Counted from the stretch's first letter, positions 9,811 to 21,200 are shown. The stretch is DNA of 64,000 nt from Bryopsis sp. KO-2023 (GCA_030272585.1 BSYQ01000002.1:1798001-1862000), one strand, 5' to 3'. Program-made: numbers and translations. Notes: generated by a model not told the origin, from the sequence alone.

Positions 9811-12539
9811 AAAAAGAAAGATTTTCTCTCAAAAAAGAAATGAGAAAAGAGATGTACGACGGCCTTTTCTTCAAAAATTACTTCTCCCCTTTGTCTTTGT
9901 TTCAAAAGGGAAAAGAGTGAAGTTTCGGGCGGTTAAGACTGACTAAGGAGATGTATGTCGAGAAAATAGATGTGCGTACAATGAAAGTGGGGTGGTACAA
10001 GCCTCTGTCCACTGTCCAACTGGAAGCAAACTGTTTGTCCAGTGCTTAAAAGGTATTGACCGGAGTTGCCGCATCTTTTTAAGGTTCACCTCAGATCGGT
10101 TGAAACAGACCTTCCACTTCGAAAAATCTGAGTTTCTCACTTTTGAATAACGTATTCCGCTGATGGAGTTAAGAGCTCAAGTGAGAGACTCGAGCATTAT
10201 CGAGCCCAAAAGAGTTGAGATACATTTTACATACAGTTTTTATGCCACGTTGACGTTTTCATACAACAACAGACATGATTCTATGCAGTGAGAAGCTACC
10301 AAGGTCTCCACGCTAAATAGGTTGTCTTGCTTTCTCTGGGGTTAGAAGCGGTTTAATCGTTGTTGATTTTATGTCAGAAGGCCTTTCAATCTTGTTTCAT
10401 CGTTCTGAGTATAAGAAAAACTATCACAAGGGGAACCTTGAAAAGTGAAACCTCGAAAATGTTTATTTGTCCACACGACTCTACTGGCCTAGGATTAAGG
10501 ATGGAATGGGGTGAAGTTTTTGCGGGTTGACGAGTTCCACCTCCTACACTTCCATTCGAGATAAAACTCCTCCGAGTAAGCTTACGAGTTGATCAAGGAA
10601 GTAGCTCTCGAACAACAATCAGAAACGGCCAAAAGAAAGTCCATCAATATGTGAGAACAGCAAACAACGATACCATCAAAACCGTGTTTCGAAAAAGCAC
10701 TAAGAAAAAATATCGTGCAAGGGATGAGAAAAAGATTGCCGGTGGAGAGAAACGTTGTTGAGCAAAGATGAGTTGCTTCACGAGACTTCTTGAGGGGAGT
10801 TGTTAGCATGCGTTATCGAGCGAGAGCACCACCTGCTAGAAAATAGACGAATACCAACTTATGGGGAGACCATCCCCCACAGCGTGTAAGAAAGCGGATT
10901 TGTTTTTCCCTTGGGGCTAGTTGCGATTTATCATCCCGAAAAAGTACCCCGCATTAGTTTGAGAACTTGTTGCAGTATATATATATATATTAAAAAGAGT
11001 TGGGGATTGCTATTTTAGATACAATGCCGCACTCCTAATTGAAAGGGACTCAATATATATTTTTGGCTCGTGGTTAGGCAGCGAACAACTTTTCCAAGCG
11101 ATTTAGAATCGTCTTTCAATGGATATAGATCTGCTGGTTCTGGAGAGGTCTGAATCGAACCGTCCGAATACTCACCCCTTAAGATCTGTTGGGGGCCAAC
11201 CATGCTGGTAGGAAAGGGGTAACAGCACATCACAGCCGAGGCAACGTAGTTTAGGGGAACATAGAGAGAAGATAAAGAGAAGGATGATAGTCAAGTTTCC
11301 GATAGGAAAGATTTCTATCACTAATATTCTAAAAGAGACCTTGGAAGGGTGCAGTTCAACTTGTGTATATGTTTTCTTGGATACACCAAAGCAAGGTAAG
11401 AAAACATAAAAAAAAAGAAATACATAAGCATTTATGTTGATATAAAGCTAGAAAGACATAAAAGACGTGTCATGCAAATGTACGGGTAATGATCGAACTC
11501 GATCAGTAAAAGGTGACCGTATCTACTTAATCGATATTTTATGTACGAGATCATCTCTTATCAAATGGTTTGAGGTTCATGACTGAGAGCCTATCGGCGA
11601 AGTTGCGATCAATGATGACATGTGATACACAAGAGGTTGCTTACATCAATTGACCAAGTATTTTCCCTACTCACAATAAAAAAACGACCTTTTCGTGCGT
11701 TACTATGCGAATTTATTGGATTCCACATTAAAAAACACACCAAGCTGAAGTTTCTTGAGGACAAACAAACGCTGAAAAAGACAGGGGTAGACCTGTTGAT
11801 TTGCACCGTAGTGATACTTTGGAATAAACGAAGCAAAAATTTGGGAATGACATTTACTGCAAACCATAGACATAAGAAGCGAAAATACAGTGATATCAAT
11901 GAGTCGTATGGCCGTCGGGGCAATCTAGCCACTGTAACACCATTCATAACATATAAAGTATTTCTTGGAGACCTTGGAGGGAGCTCGTTTTTTTTCTGAC
12001 GCATAGTTGGTAGGACCCGCTTGAGGATGTTTCGCATCTGTTCGGAGCGCCCCCGAGTGTCGCCAATGTATATATGGTGTGTGGCAAAGCGACTTCCAAG
12101 GACACCATTCAACTTCAATTCCGGAACCGCCAGCATGGGCGTCATATATGTACCGGAGGGAGGAATCATTAGTTTATGAAGTGCTATTTGTGGGCCATAC
12201 CTCTTTAGGTTGCACTTCAGTTGGGATCCGTGGCAAGGTAATGACCACACACTTGGATCTGGATCGTGATACGAAAATGGAGCAATACTTGCAAGAGCAT
12301 GTACTTAGACCATTTTCCAATACGATATGGGATCAAGTGACGAACGGGAGTTGTCCATACCGCCAATTCCTGGTGAGAAGCCCGTCGCTGATCCTGATGG
12401 CAGCATTGACGAAATCGGGGGACGGATGGCCGGCCTTCGGGTCGAGCGACCGGAACCTGCTAAGCCAATTGAGGAGCCCCGGATGGAGAGGCTGAAGGCC
12501 TGGGGGTGGTTGATGGCCACATCCTGGGTGGTGGGTTTG
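9811..12539. other. No supported gene
   Basis: AT-rich sequence with an (AT)n run at 10977-10991. A 213-codon minus-strand frame (11609-12250) and a 125-codon plus-strand frame (11622-11999) overlap. Neither shows a domain, and the minus frame changes character halfway. The minus frame has a YIGDTRGRSEQ stretch that faintly resembles a GIY-YIG start, which I do not accept without a search. Confidence 0.35.
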
Positions 12540-12774
12540 ACTCCCACGGCGGGACTGTTTATGGTTGGCAATCCTTCGGGTAAAACAATCATCTCTCTTT
12601 GGCTCGTGCGCACCATGGAACATATATTCGCCAGTATGAGAGTAGTGGCAATGGTGGCCGTGGACAGGGGCTAACCACCCCTTGTAAAGCTCGGTAGAGT
12701 TATCCACGTAAAATTAGGTTCCTCCAAGACGACATGTACCGGCAAGGCCGGAATCAACCGAAAGTCGTGGCGGT

Positions 12775-14043
12775 TTGGCAGGAGTTAGGCGATACATGCC
12801 CCCAGGGGAGCCGTATGAACGCTCCAGCCAACCTATAACCCTGGCTCGTGGAGCCATGAATTGGAAACACAGGCGAAACCAAATTGATCTCGCCAAATGT
12901 GTTATGGAGATCCGGGGAAGATTTCCTGGAGAGAGGACTAAGTGGATCATGGTACTTGCTAAATGGATTAACACTCATTCATTTGCAGCCAACACTTCAG
13001 TCAACGCTCTTCAAAAAGCCTATGCTGGCTTAACGGAGGCCGCAGTTTTGGAGGCAGAGAAGGAACTGCTGGAGGAGTCCATCGAAAGGAGGGTCACTGG
13101 AAGCTTAAGGGGTGGTGACCAAAGGATATCGAGTACAACCCCACTCTCAACGGAACAAAGGGATGATGAACCGACTGCTGAAGTCATAGCTCAGACGCTA
13201 GCTCCGGACACACCACAAGACGGTCTACCAATGGAAATGGAGATGGACGTTCCGGAGGCGGACCTCGACTTGGTTGACTCAGAAATTTATGGTGATGCGA
13301 CAAGGGTGATCCAAGCTGGGATTGATGGTGAAATTGCAAAAAAGTGCTTTCAGAAAAATCAAGCACTATCAACCCGGTTTTGGATTGTTCTGGGCGAGAT
13401 TCTCGAGAATGAAGGAGATTTTGCGTGCCGACCCCGTTTTGTCAAGTTCAAGCTCAGAAATGTGGATAAGGATGTAGTGGAGATCGTAAAGGACCTGGTG
13501 GAGTCCTCTTTATTGAGGATTCAGAATTTGTCCCTATGGAAAATTAACTGTGTAGCATACGCAGCTACATATGTATGTGCTAAGGAAGTCAAGAGCCGGC
13601 AAATAGACGTACATAAGTCAAGATTGGCGAGATGTGATGCCAAGTTGGCTCAGTTAAGAAGGATCTGTAGCTGGCTTGCTACCGAGCAAGATCGGCAGGA
13701 CAAAAAGGGAAAGATAACACCAGGACTTCAACGGATCCGATACGAACTCCGGAAACGCATTGGCCGACTGAGTAAAAGAAATATAAAAGCCAATTTGACA
13801 ATCTATGCTCAGAAGGTCAAGGGGGCGAACTTGCGACGGAACCAGGCACGAGATCAAGCAAGAGAAAGTCTCGAGAATGCGCTTTTCGCGGATGACCAGA
13901 GAAAGTTTTATGAGTACATCAAGCATCGAGGGAAACCACGGATCTACAAAAATGCTCCAACAGTTGGCATGGACTCGGTTGAAGAATATTGGTCAAGTAT
14001 TTCCGAAAATCACACGACTTCAATCGGAGAGCTAGCTGGGTAA
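12775..14043 (+). CDS. N-terminal half of RLE-LINE polyprotein (422 codons, upstream frame)
   Basis: Residues 20-90 (NWKHRRNQIDLAKCVMEI...NTSVNALQKAYAGL) match the W-rich helical segment that precedes RT in NeSL/Hero-type elements. An acidic linker (residues 120-175) follows, then the conserved pre-RT region with INCVAYAATYVCAKEV near residue 265 and RIRYELRKRIGRLSKR near residue 325. It ends VEEYWSSISENHTTS, the segment that normally leads straight into RT. The RT continues in another frame, with 55 nt of overlap (13989-14043). Related elements have one continuous ORF, so a single frameshift here is likely. Programmed frameshifting is the alternative, but I see no classical slippery heptamer in the overlap. 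Confidence 0.75.
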   Translation: MAGVRRYMPPGEPYERSSQPITLARGAMNWKHRRNQIDLAKCVMEIRGRFPGERTKWIMVLAKWINTHSFAANTSVNALQKAYAGLTEAAVLEAEKELLEESIERRVTGSLRGGDQRISSTTPLSTEQRDDEPTAEVIAQTLAPDTPQDGLPMEMEMDVPEADLDLVDSEIYGDATRVIQAGIDGEIAKKCFQKNQALSTRFWIVLGEILENEGDFACRPRFVKFKLRNVDKDVVEIVKDLVESSLLRIQNLSLWKINCVAYAATYVCAKEVKSRQIDVHKSRLARCDAKLAQLRRICSWLATEQDRQDKKGKITPGLQRIRYELRKRIGRLSKRNIKANLTIYAQKVKGANLRRNQARDQARESLENALFADDQRKFYEYIKHRGKPRIYKNAPTVGMDSVEEYWSSISENHTTSIGELAG

Positions 14044-16523
14044 ATCCATGGGGATCGTACATTGACACGGTAATGGAGGAAGTGTCGGAGATGGATGAGC
14101 AGGCGGAGGCGGTAACGCTTGGGGAAATAGATAGTTCGATCCGAGGAAAAGGTGGATTACGGGCTCCAGGTTGGGATGGTATCCCATACTGGACATACAG
14201 GAATTTCCCGGCTCTCAAAGAAAGCTTATGTCACAGCTTTTCAAGACTAATGAATGAGAGTGCGGGAATTCCTGAATGGTTAGTCCAAGGGCGAACTATT
14301 CTAATCCCCAAGCCGGGGAAAAGTCTTGACTCACCGGAACACCTGCGACCCATTACATTATTGAATACTATGTACAAGATATTCACAGGGGTCGTAGGTG
14401 GAAGGTTAAACCGGTGGGTCAAACCGGTCACCCAAGACCTAGTAGAGCAACATGGAGGAGCCAGTAAGGGCAGGTTGCACCTTGGTTGTCAAGGAACCCT
14501 TCTGGTGGATTCCGCAATCTCTGGTGATGCTCAACGTAATAGAAAAACGTTGAGGTCGGCCTGGGTCGATTTAGCGAAAGCTTTCGACTCAGTGTCGCAC
14601 GAAGGTTTAGTGCGACTGATCCAGAGAATGCGAATCCCCATGTTGCTAAAGGATATAATAGAAAGACTAGTGTCTTCTAGGGTGACCAAATTTGAGTTGA
14701 GAGTGGGGAAGGAAAGGAGTACATCGAGGTCCATCACCCTAAAGCGAGGGATCTTCCAAGGAGATACGCTAAGTCCACTACTATTCTGCCTTGCAATGGC
14801 CCCCACAACAGTTATGTTAAGAAAAGAAGATCAGTGGGAGTGGGGTCTTGCAAGAGAGAGACTGCCTGTCTATGCCTTTAATCATCAAATGTTCATTGAT
14901 GACTTAAAAATGTATGGCAAGTCAGAGCAGCATCTCGGGCAGTTAATAGTAGTGGCAAGGAGGAGTTGTGAGGAGATGGGCCTTCAGTTCAGCATTGGGA
15001 AATGCGCTGAATCTGCGGTCATCAGAGGAAAACAGCCCACCGGGATGTCGACAGGCGTCGTTTTTGCCATGCTTAGCCCAGGAGATACATACAAGTATCT
15101 GGGAATAACCCAAGGACACGTCAATAGCCCTACAGAGTTTAAAAGAAAATTAAAAAGTGAGTATTACAAAAGAGTCCACCTTGTGTGGTCGTCAGGTTTG
15201 TCGGCCAAAAACAAGGTGGTAGCTCACAACTCTTGGGCTGTTGGCGTGTTCAAATATGCATTTGGGGTTCTGGCATGGACAAAAACGGAGCTGGAAATTG
15301 TCGACCGTCGCACGAGGCATATCTTACAATCATGGGATTGTCACAAGCGACTAGGGAATATGGATCGACTCTACATGTCAAGGGATAAAGGAGGAAGGGG
15401 CCTGGTGGCCTTGTATGAGGAATACATGTTAAGAGTCATCCATATCGCTTGTAAGATATGCCTCACCCAGAATCCAATTCTGCGGGTGGTTGGAGCCCAT
15501 GACCGCATCCCGCAAAATCCACAGTTGGGGGAACGCTATCGGAGGAAACGTGTGATTCTTGGGCGGGCGGAGGAAATGGGTCAAGATGCTGGAATCCAAA
15601 TTGGATTCCCACCGCAGGGCGGCATGGAGGCGAATGGAGAAGTTATAAATGAAGTGAAGAAAATTGCCGCCCTGTTACGTGACATCAAGAGAAGTCTTCA
15701 AGAAAGGAGAGTGTCATGTTTACTTGATAAACATGACATGGGAAAATATATGAGGACGTTGAAGGAAAGATCTCTTGATGTTAGTAAAACTTTCGGGTGG
15801 TTGAGTAGCAGCACGCTGCGCAGCCGTTTCGAAAGTTTGGTGTTTGTAGCCCAAGAAGAGCGCCTACCCACGAATTATGTACTACATCACGTTATGAAGA
15901 AAGCGGACCATCCATTGTTTTGCCGCACATGCAAAAATCAGTCGGAAACAGTGAATCATATTCTTGCCGGCTGTTTTGAGTGTTATGGGCTCAATTCTTA
16001 TTTGAGACGTCATAATCAAATTTTAAAGTGGATCTATGCCACACTAAGAAAGGGAATGGGTATGGACCAGATTATGCAAAGCCCGAACACTATCAAAACG
16101 CCCGCATTGTGCGAATACGATGGATATCAACTGTGGTGGGATTTTAAATGGACTGCGGTGACAGCCAGTGCGACAAAACCGGATATGGTGATCGTGGACA
16201 AGAGGGGGTCCAAGCTTACAATAGTTGAAGCTACATGCTGCTCCGAGTACCATATGACAGATCGTTACAGAGAGAAAGAAGAGAAATATCGCCACCTCGA
16301 AGGAGATTTAAGGAAAATCTATGGAGGGTATGAGGTGGCGATAGTACCAGTTGTCATAGGCGTGCTCGGAGGCATAGGCGAAGGGAGAGTAAGCTTGGAC
16401 CACTCCCTCTCACGAATCCCATTTTGTGGCGAACAAAGGGAGAGCCTGCGAAAGGCCATACAGAAGAGCGTGCTGCTGAAGTCCATCCGTCTACTAATGT
16501 TCCATCTCAGCCAACCTTCCTGA
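13989..16523 (+). CDS. LINE reverse transcriptase with CCHC knuckle and restriction-like endonuclease
   Basis: 844 codons. The first ATG is probably not a real start, because the homologous protein begins upstream. RT boxes in order are PGWDGIPYWTYRNF (14168), a GRTILIPKPGKS box (14290), LRPITLLNTMYKIF (14345), VDLAKAFDSVSH (14565), KRGIFQGDTLSPLLF (14742), FIDDLKMYGK with the catalytic DD (14892-14921) and YKYLGITQGH (15093). The thumb and linker follow, then a knuckle C-x2-C-x10-H-x3-C (CRTC...NHILAGC, 15921-15974). The endonuclease PD of KPDMVIVDK is at 16179-16184, VEAT near 16225, EKEEKYRHL near 16275 and VVIGVLGG near 16350. Such enzymes nick the target and prime reverse transcription from it, often at a fixed site. 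All catalytic landmarks are present, so this half may still be functional. Confidence 0.93.
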   Translation: MVKYFRKSHDFNRRASWVNPWGSYIDTVMEEVSEMDEQAEAVTLGEIDSSIRGKGGLRAPGWDGIPYWTYRNFPALKESLCHSFSRLMNESAGIPEWLVQGRTILIPKPGKSLDSPEHLRPITLLNTMYKIFTGVVGGRLNRWVKPVTQDLVEQHGGASKGRLHLGCQGTLLVDSAISGDAQRNRKTLRSAWVDLAKAFDSVSHEGLVRLIQRMRIPMLLKDIIERLVSSRVTKFELRVGKERSTSRSITLKRGIFQGDTLSPLLFCLAMAPTTVMLRKEDQWEWGLARERLPVYAFNHQMFIDDLKMYGKSEQHLGQLIVVARRSCEEMGLQFSIGKCAESAVIRGKQPTGMSTGVVFAMLSPGDTYKYLGITQGHVNSPTEFKRKLKSEYYKRVHLVWSSGLSAKNKVVAHNSWAVGVFKYAFGVLAWTKTELEIVDRRTRHILQSWDCHKRLGNMDRLYMSRDKGGRGLVALYEEYMLRVIHIACKICLTQNPILRVVGAHDRIPQNPQLGERYRRKRVILGRAEEMGQDAGIQIGFPPQGGMEANGEVINEVKKIAALLRDIKRSLQERRVSCLLDKHDMGKYMRTLKERSLDVSKTFGWLSSSTLRSRFESLVFVAQEERLPTNYVLHHVMKKADHPLFCRTCKNQSETVNHILAGCFECYGLNSYLRRHNQILKWIYATLRKGMGMDQIMQSPNTIKTPALCEYDGYQLWWDFKWTAVTASATKPDMVIVDKRGSKLTIVEATCCSEYHMTDRYREKEEKYRHLEGDLRKIYGGYEVAIVPVVIGVLGGIGEGRVSLDHSLSRIPFCGEQRESLRKAIQKSVLLKSIRLLMFHLSQPS

Positions 16524-16537
16524 CAAAAACAAGGAGT

Positions 16538-16614
16538 CTCCTGAGGGCCAGGATACCGGATATATTTATATTCAGGTTTTCATTATGAGAGAGCGGATCC
16601 TGGTCTCTCAGGAG
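16538..16614 (+). other. Hairpin just downstream of the RLE-LINE stop
   Basis: CTCCTGAGGGCCAGGAT (16538-16554) can pair with 16597-16614 (ATCCTGGTCTCTCAGGAG), giving a stem of about 17 bp with a 42 nt loop and one bulge. It begins 15 bases after the RT stop. R2-type proteins recognise structured 3' UTR RNA, so this is a plausible recognition element. That role is inference. Confidence 0.55.
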
Positions 16615-16989
16615 AGAGCATAAAAAGGAAGGAAGGAGAAGGAAGTTGGTGAGTGGATACAAAGGCGGATGGAGGCGGCAAATGGATAGAGCTGAAGAAA
16701 GTCGAAGACAGAAGAGCAAGTACCAGGGACCGATAAGAAAGGAAGGAGAAAGAAAGATACGGGGCTGGACTCTTGATATACGGTTTCCTAATTGCTAACA
16801 AGCGAAGAAATGGACATTTTGCGAGTTCTACAGCTATTATTGCGAAGTGAATATACCTCCATCATTGAGGTAGTATTCGTATATCTTGAGTTCAACTACC
16901 TCGGATAAGAGTCATATACCAAGAAGGGATCTACAAAGGAAGAAGTCAAGATAGAGACTAGGAGTAAAAGGAAGGAACGGGAAGGCAAA

Positions 16990-17841
16990 ATGCGCGCCGC
17001 CGCCGCAGCGAAGCTGGAAAAAGAAAAAGTGGAAAAGGAGAGGATCGAGCGTGCGGAAAGAGCTGCAGGCCGAAGGAAGAAAGAGACGGCGTCCCCTACA
17101 CCGGAGAACATCATGACAACAATAAGAGAGGGATTTGAAGGAACTCGCAGGGATATCAGGGATCTTAAGGAAGCTCATACTGTCAGGCTGGATGCCATTG
17201 ACAAGAAAATAGATGATATTCATGCGCAGTTTCAAAAAGAATTAGTAGAAGTTCGCGGTGAAATAAGTGAGTTAAGGGGACAAACAGATTTGGGGATTTC
17301 CAGGCTAGATGAAAATGTAGAACAGATGAGGGGAGATCTCATGAATTTAGAATCTCAAATTTTTGCTAAAACCCTCATAGTGGTTAATGTTACAAGGCAG
17401 GTCCAGGTGGAACCGTTCCTTCTCGATCTTGTGACGCAGGTGCTTCCCGGAGAACGTATAATGTTCGTTAAAGTCGAAAGACTTGGGAATACTACCTCGC
17501 TCAGGGCCGAGTTAAAAAACGAAGCCCAAAAAGTGAAATTGCTTCGGGCTAAGGGGAGGCTCCGTGAGCTTCAAAAGGACAAGGAGGGTAGGCAGCCTTC
17601 CTGGAGCCAATGGTTGAGCAAGCGCCAGAGGGACCGCTTATCAGACTCTCGATCCTTGAAGGACGCCCTGGATAGGCTCCCGGATCCACCCAAAACGCGG
17701 TTCCGTGACGGGTATATACTCGAAGCGGAGTTTTTGGGTCGGTGGTCCTTGGTGACAGAGAGGGTGGTCATCGAAATGCGTCATGTTCAATCAGGGGGGT
17801 CTGTCGAAAACATCCCACGGGATGCGGAGATGGAGGGATGA
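16990..17841 (+). CDS. LINE ORF1p-like RNA-binding protein (coiled coil + RRM)
   Basis: 283 codons. The frame is open upstream to a TAA at 16906, but the first ATG is 16990. Residues 1-35 are Ala/Lys/Glu helix (KLEKEKVEKERIERAERAAG). Residues 40-125 form a long heptad-rich coiled coil (VRGEISELRGQTDLGISRL). Residues 126-195 fit an ORF1p RRM: TLIVVNVTRQ as strand 1, FVKVERLGN as the ribonucleoprotein-like centre, then RAELKNEAQKVKLLRAKGRL. The C-terminal 80 residues are basic, then acidic. Proteins of this design coat LINE RNA as trimers. It lies 466 bp downstream of the RLE-LINE RT on the same strand, the reverse of the usual ORF1-ORF2 order, with no second RT after it. It is either a 3' ORF of the same element or a stray ORF1. 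Confidence 0.7.
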   Translation: MRAAAAAKLEKEKVEKERIERAERAAGRRKKETASPTPENIMTTIREGFEGTRRDIRDLKEAHTVRLDAIDKKIDDIHAQFQKELVEVRGEISELRGQTDLGISRLDENVEQMRGDLMNLESQIFAKTLIVVNVTRQVQVEPFLLDLVTQVLPGERIMFVKVERLGNTTSLRAELKNEAQKVKLLRAKGRLRELQKDKEGRQPSWSQWLSKRQRDRLSDSRSLKDALDRLPDPPKTRFRDGYILEAEFLGRWSLVTERVVIEMRHVQSGGSVENIPRDAEMEG

Positions 17842-18240
17842 GCTGCAAGTAGCCTAACTCGTCTTGTCCTGGAGGGCTCACGGAGTCTCTCTGGATCCCG
17901 TTGCAAGGAAGCTGGGGACCTGCCTTGGATAGTTTAGTCATATAAGCCGATAAGAGAAGAGGAGGGGGGGTGGACAAAGGGAGAGGGGAAAAAGAAGGGG
18001 GGGAGGTGGTATCGGGGAGGGAGTGGACAAAAGGGGGGGGGGGATTACGGGACTAAGAAGAAAAGACTTCTTGTACTTCTTAGGTTCCTAATTGGATATG
18101 AGTTAAATTGTAGATTTTCTTTTCTCCTTTTCTTTCAAAAAGAGGATTAATAACACTTTGTTTGGCAAAAAGAAGAAGAAAAAGTTACAAAAAAGTAAAA
18201 AAAGAAAAAAAAGATCAATAGATCATTTGGTTTCTAGGGA
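17842..18240 (+). other. G-rich then A-rich tail after the ORF1p-like gene
   Basis: Runs of G (18029-18042) are followed by a small inverted repeat, CTAAGAAG/CTTCTTAG (18052-18086), a pyrimidine-rich piece and an A/G-rich stretch (18168-18215) resembling a degenerate LINE 3' tail. Confidence 0.4.
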
Positions 18241-21200
18241 ATAAGAACACGGGCTTAGGGTTTCTAACGATCAATATGGCACAGGACCTCGGGTTTAGGC
18301 CTGTCATATTGGCGTCACGCCAGTCTGGGACGTTGCAAGGTACCCCGGGTGCCCTTTTCATTAGGAAAATGCCCTAGTACAGGGAGGATTGGGAGGAAGG
18401 GGGGAACTATCTTGTACTCAGACCAGACTGTAAAAAACTCCCTGTCGGGGATCTTAGAAGAGTCCCGGTCGGTATACGTTGGAGACCCCCGGGCTAGTCC
18501 ATGCTTAGCCGTTTCTCCTAGATTCACAACCTCAATTTGAACCGTGGCATGAGCCTTCAGGAGGTAGACTAAGATAACTTTACAGGCTCACCTGTGTTTG
18601 GAAGCTTTGATTGGACCTTAATGTTTTTGTGGCTGGCCGACGACCATAACACTTAAAAGGTTGACGATCAAGATAGGAGGACCTAAGAAAGTAACGAGAA
18701 GCTTGACGAATCTACGAAGTAGATTTCCATCAATAGGAAAAAACATGTTATTGACACATGCAAAGGTGAGCGATACCTTCAAGATGAGGGAAGAAGTGTT
18801 TTTAGAAGCTAAGAAACGCTCCGCTAATCTTGTTCTTCTTCTTAGTTATTCTCTTAATGGTGTGCATAACTTTCTAGATTTGTGAGTCAGGGAAGGTAAG
18901 CGGGTGCCTCCCAATCCCATAAAAAAAAGATTCCGATTTCATTCATAATAAGCCAGATAGTGGTCGGTCTGACCTCAATGATGCTTCCGTTGATGATATC
19001 ACATCCTATCCTCGTTTTGATCAACTTTGCATTAAAGGTATCCGTTTCCCCAATCATCAATTGGATAAGTTTGGGTGGTCTCTTTGGAGGTTATGCTTTC
19101 TTGGGTTAGGTTCCCTGAAGCGTTTGGGGACGAGCTAAAGAGTGTCCCACCTCTTGGTTCCCTACTTTGGCAAAGAAGGGAAATATTTCTCATTCTCAAC
19201 CATTTTACGCCACACTAACATCTTTAATGTGTTCGATCTGTGGTATTCGCTCACAAATGCGATAACCACCGAGAGAGCAGATTTTTGTATGCGACACTTT
19301 AGAGCGGTGCATACTTTTGTCGTTAGCAACGTCCAAAGGTTTGATTGCAGCTTGTCGACCAACAGGAACGATCGGTTGTACCTGGGTTCGACTCCCAAAC
19401 GTTCCATTTTCCATTTGGGACCTTGAAAGCGCGGTCGCCAACAAAGTCGTCGGCGACGGGGGAAATGAGAATAGACAAAACCCCGCAGAGAGTGTGCGGG
19501 GCTTTTTCGACCCTGAACACCCAATTGCTGCTCGACCCCCCATTGTTCTCCAAAGAAGTTGACTTAGTCCCAAACCACCGGTGCGTCCCGAGGATTATGC
19601 AAACCCACTTGCATTTGTCGGCACTGTTGATTGAAATGAAAGGAAGATGGTGGTGGCAGAGTGTAAGGGCCTGAGATCAGATATGGACGAGATAGTTATA
19701 GCCCGCATGTTTTGCTTTATCGGTCAAACCAATCTCGACCGCAATACTCTAACCACCAATGAATTGAGTCGACTTGAGAATGTGTGCGTTGCAATTGTAT
19801 CCAAAAATATCCCTATTCAACATTATTACTCATCCAAAAACTTGAAGGGTTTCTAAACCATAAATTGAAACGAAGCATTTGATCATGTGGTGTGTTGGGG
19901 AAACAATGGAAGAGTGAAACTTCGTATTTGGAAAATAGAGTCAAGGCGTGTACATAGTGGAGCCACATGCAATGTTGTTTCGTCGTCATCTCTCAAACGA
20001 TAGGGGTTGGGGTTGCCACCGGTGAGTGAGGAGCTATAGTTAACAGGGTTTAACGGTTCATAATTCCTCAATGAGGAAAACAAACATCGAGTTTTCGATA
20101 AGATTTGAAGGAAGAGCTACTTGCATCATGCTAAGGACTTAAAAACGAATGCACATCTCCCTATTATTCCTCATCTCGAAAAAACCAAGGATATATATAT
20201 AAGGAGGGCAACTATTTCAAGAGAGCTAATGTGACGGCGGATGTAACAGCAAAATGTCCCTGCTATACTCGAGTGGGGTCTCTCAAGCCAATCGGTTTGA
20301 CAAGAGCCAACTATTGGAGAAGCTGTTGGGAAACGGGATGGATTTTGTTAAGGAGCTCGTAATCGGCTTTAAAGTCTAGATCGTATATAAATACTTTTAA
20401 GTAAACACCAAGTCTAGCGGATGCCTAATACATTACCGATAAGAAACAATACCTGTTAAGTGTCGCCTGACTCAACTTCCAGATTATTCAACAAAACCGT
20501 TGCTTTGATGCCCTCAAGCGTAAAAGAGGCGATCAGAATTGAGGAGCGAATCAAACCCAAAAGCTTGTTAAATTAAGTTTACCATATGCATGTTACGGTT
20601 GTCAAAGTTTCGTAAGAAGTCGAGGATGAAGCCAATCGCTACGATGATAATCGACGTTGCATCCCAGAAATAATCCGGATATTGACACGCAACGTACAGA
20701 AGGACAAATTATGACGAAAGCTTGCAAATTAGTTTCCGAAGACACAACCTTTCAAAGACGCCCCTCCTTTCTCAATGTTACAACCACAATTATTCTACAA
20801 CCGCTTGCACCGCTTTACTATAGATGCCACACACGCCGACACCGACTCCGATTTCGAGATCATTTTTTTAGAAACTCGACAACATTGAGGACGTTTCGTT
20901 GGTATACCACATGCATAAAAAAGTTATGAACGATATGCTTCCCTCTTCTTTAAATTTTATATGTTTTTCATGAGTTCCATAGTTCTCTAGTTTTAATCTT
21001 TGATGATTTCTATATTTTCCATAATTTGGGCTTTTAACATTTTGTCGGGGTACTGTAGCGGACTAGCGCCGCCGGGAGTGTTGACCGAAGAAGAAGGGCC
21101 GCTCTATTTGTCGGAAGTGTCTGCCTTTCACAAGCATCTCTGCACTTCTACGGAAAAAAACCCACGCGTTCATCCAAAGGTTGCAGAAAAAGGCGACTCA

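Larger units (their letters stand above)
12540..16620 (+). mobile_element. LINE with restriction-like endonuclease (R2/NeSL/Hero-type)
   Basis: A non-LTR retrotransposon in which the reverse transcriptase is followed by a CCHC knuckle and a PD-(D/E)xK-like endonuclease, the hallmark of the R2/NeSL/CRE/Dong/Hero group. Near 12560-12640 a frameshifted piece reading SFG, NNHLSLARAHHGTY resembles the second half of the N-terminal C2H2 finger that such elements carry, now broken. The 5' end is uncertain. The 3' limit given here includes a hairpin after the stop, and the element may extend to about 18215 if the next ORF belongs to it. Confidence 0.88.

Noticed and set aside
11609-12250. 213-codon minus-strand ORF with a YIGDTRGR segment (GIY-YIG-like)
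   Set aside because: The rest of the GIY-YIG domain is absent, and an equally open frame exists on the other strand. Length alone is not enough.
19360-19410. tRNA-like T arm (GGTTCGACTCC) with GGAACG...CGTTCC around it
   Set aside because: The apparent acceptor strands are only about 45 bases apart, leaving no room for D and anticodon arms. At best a SINE or tRNA fragment.
19481-19506. Intrinsic-terminator-like hairpin: 7 bp GC stem followed by CTTTTT
   Set aside because: No bacterial-type gene, promoter or tRNA could be assembled around it. One GC hairpin in 64 kb is expected by chance.
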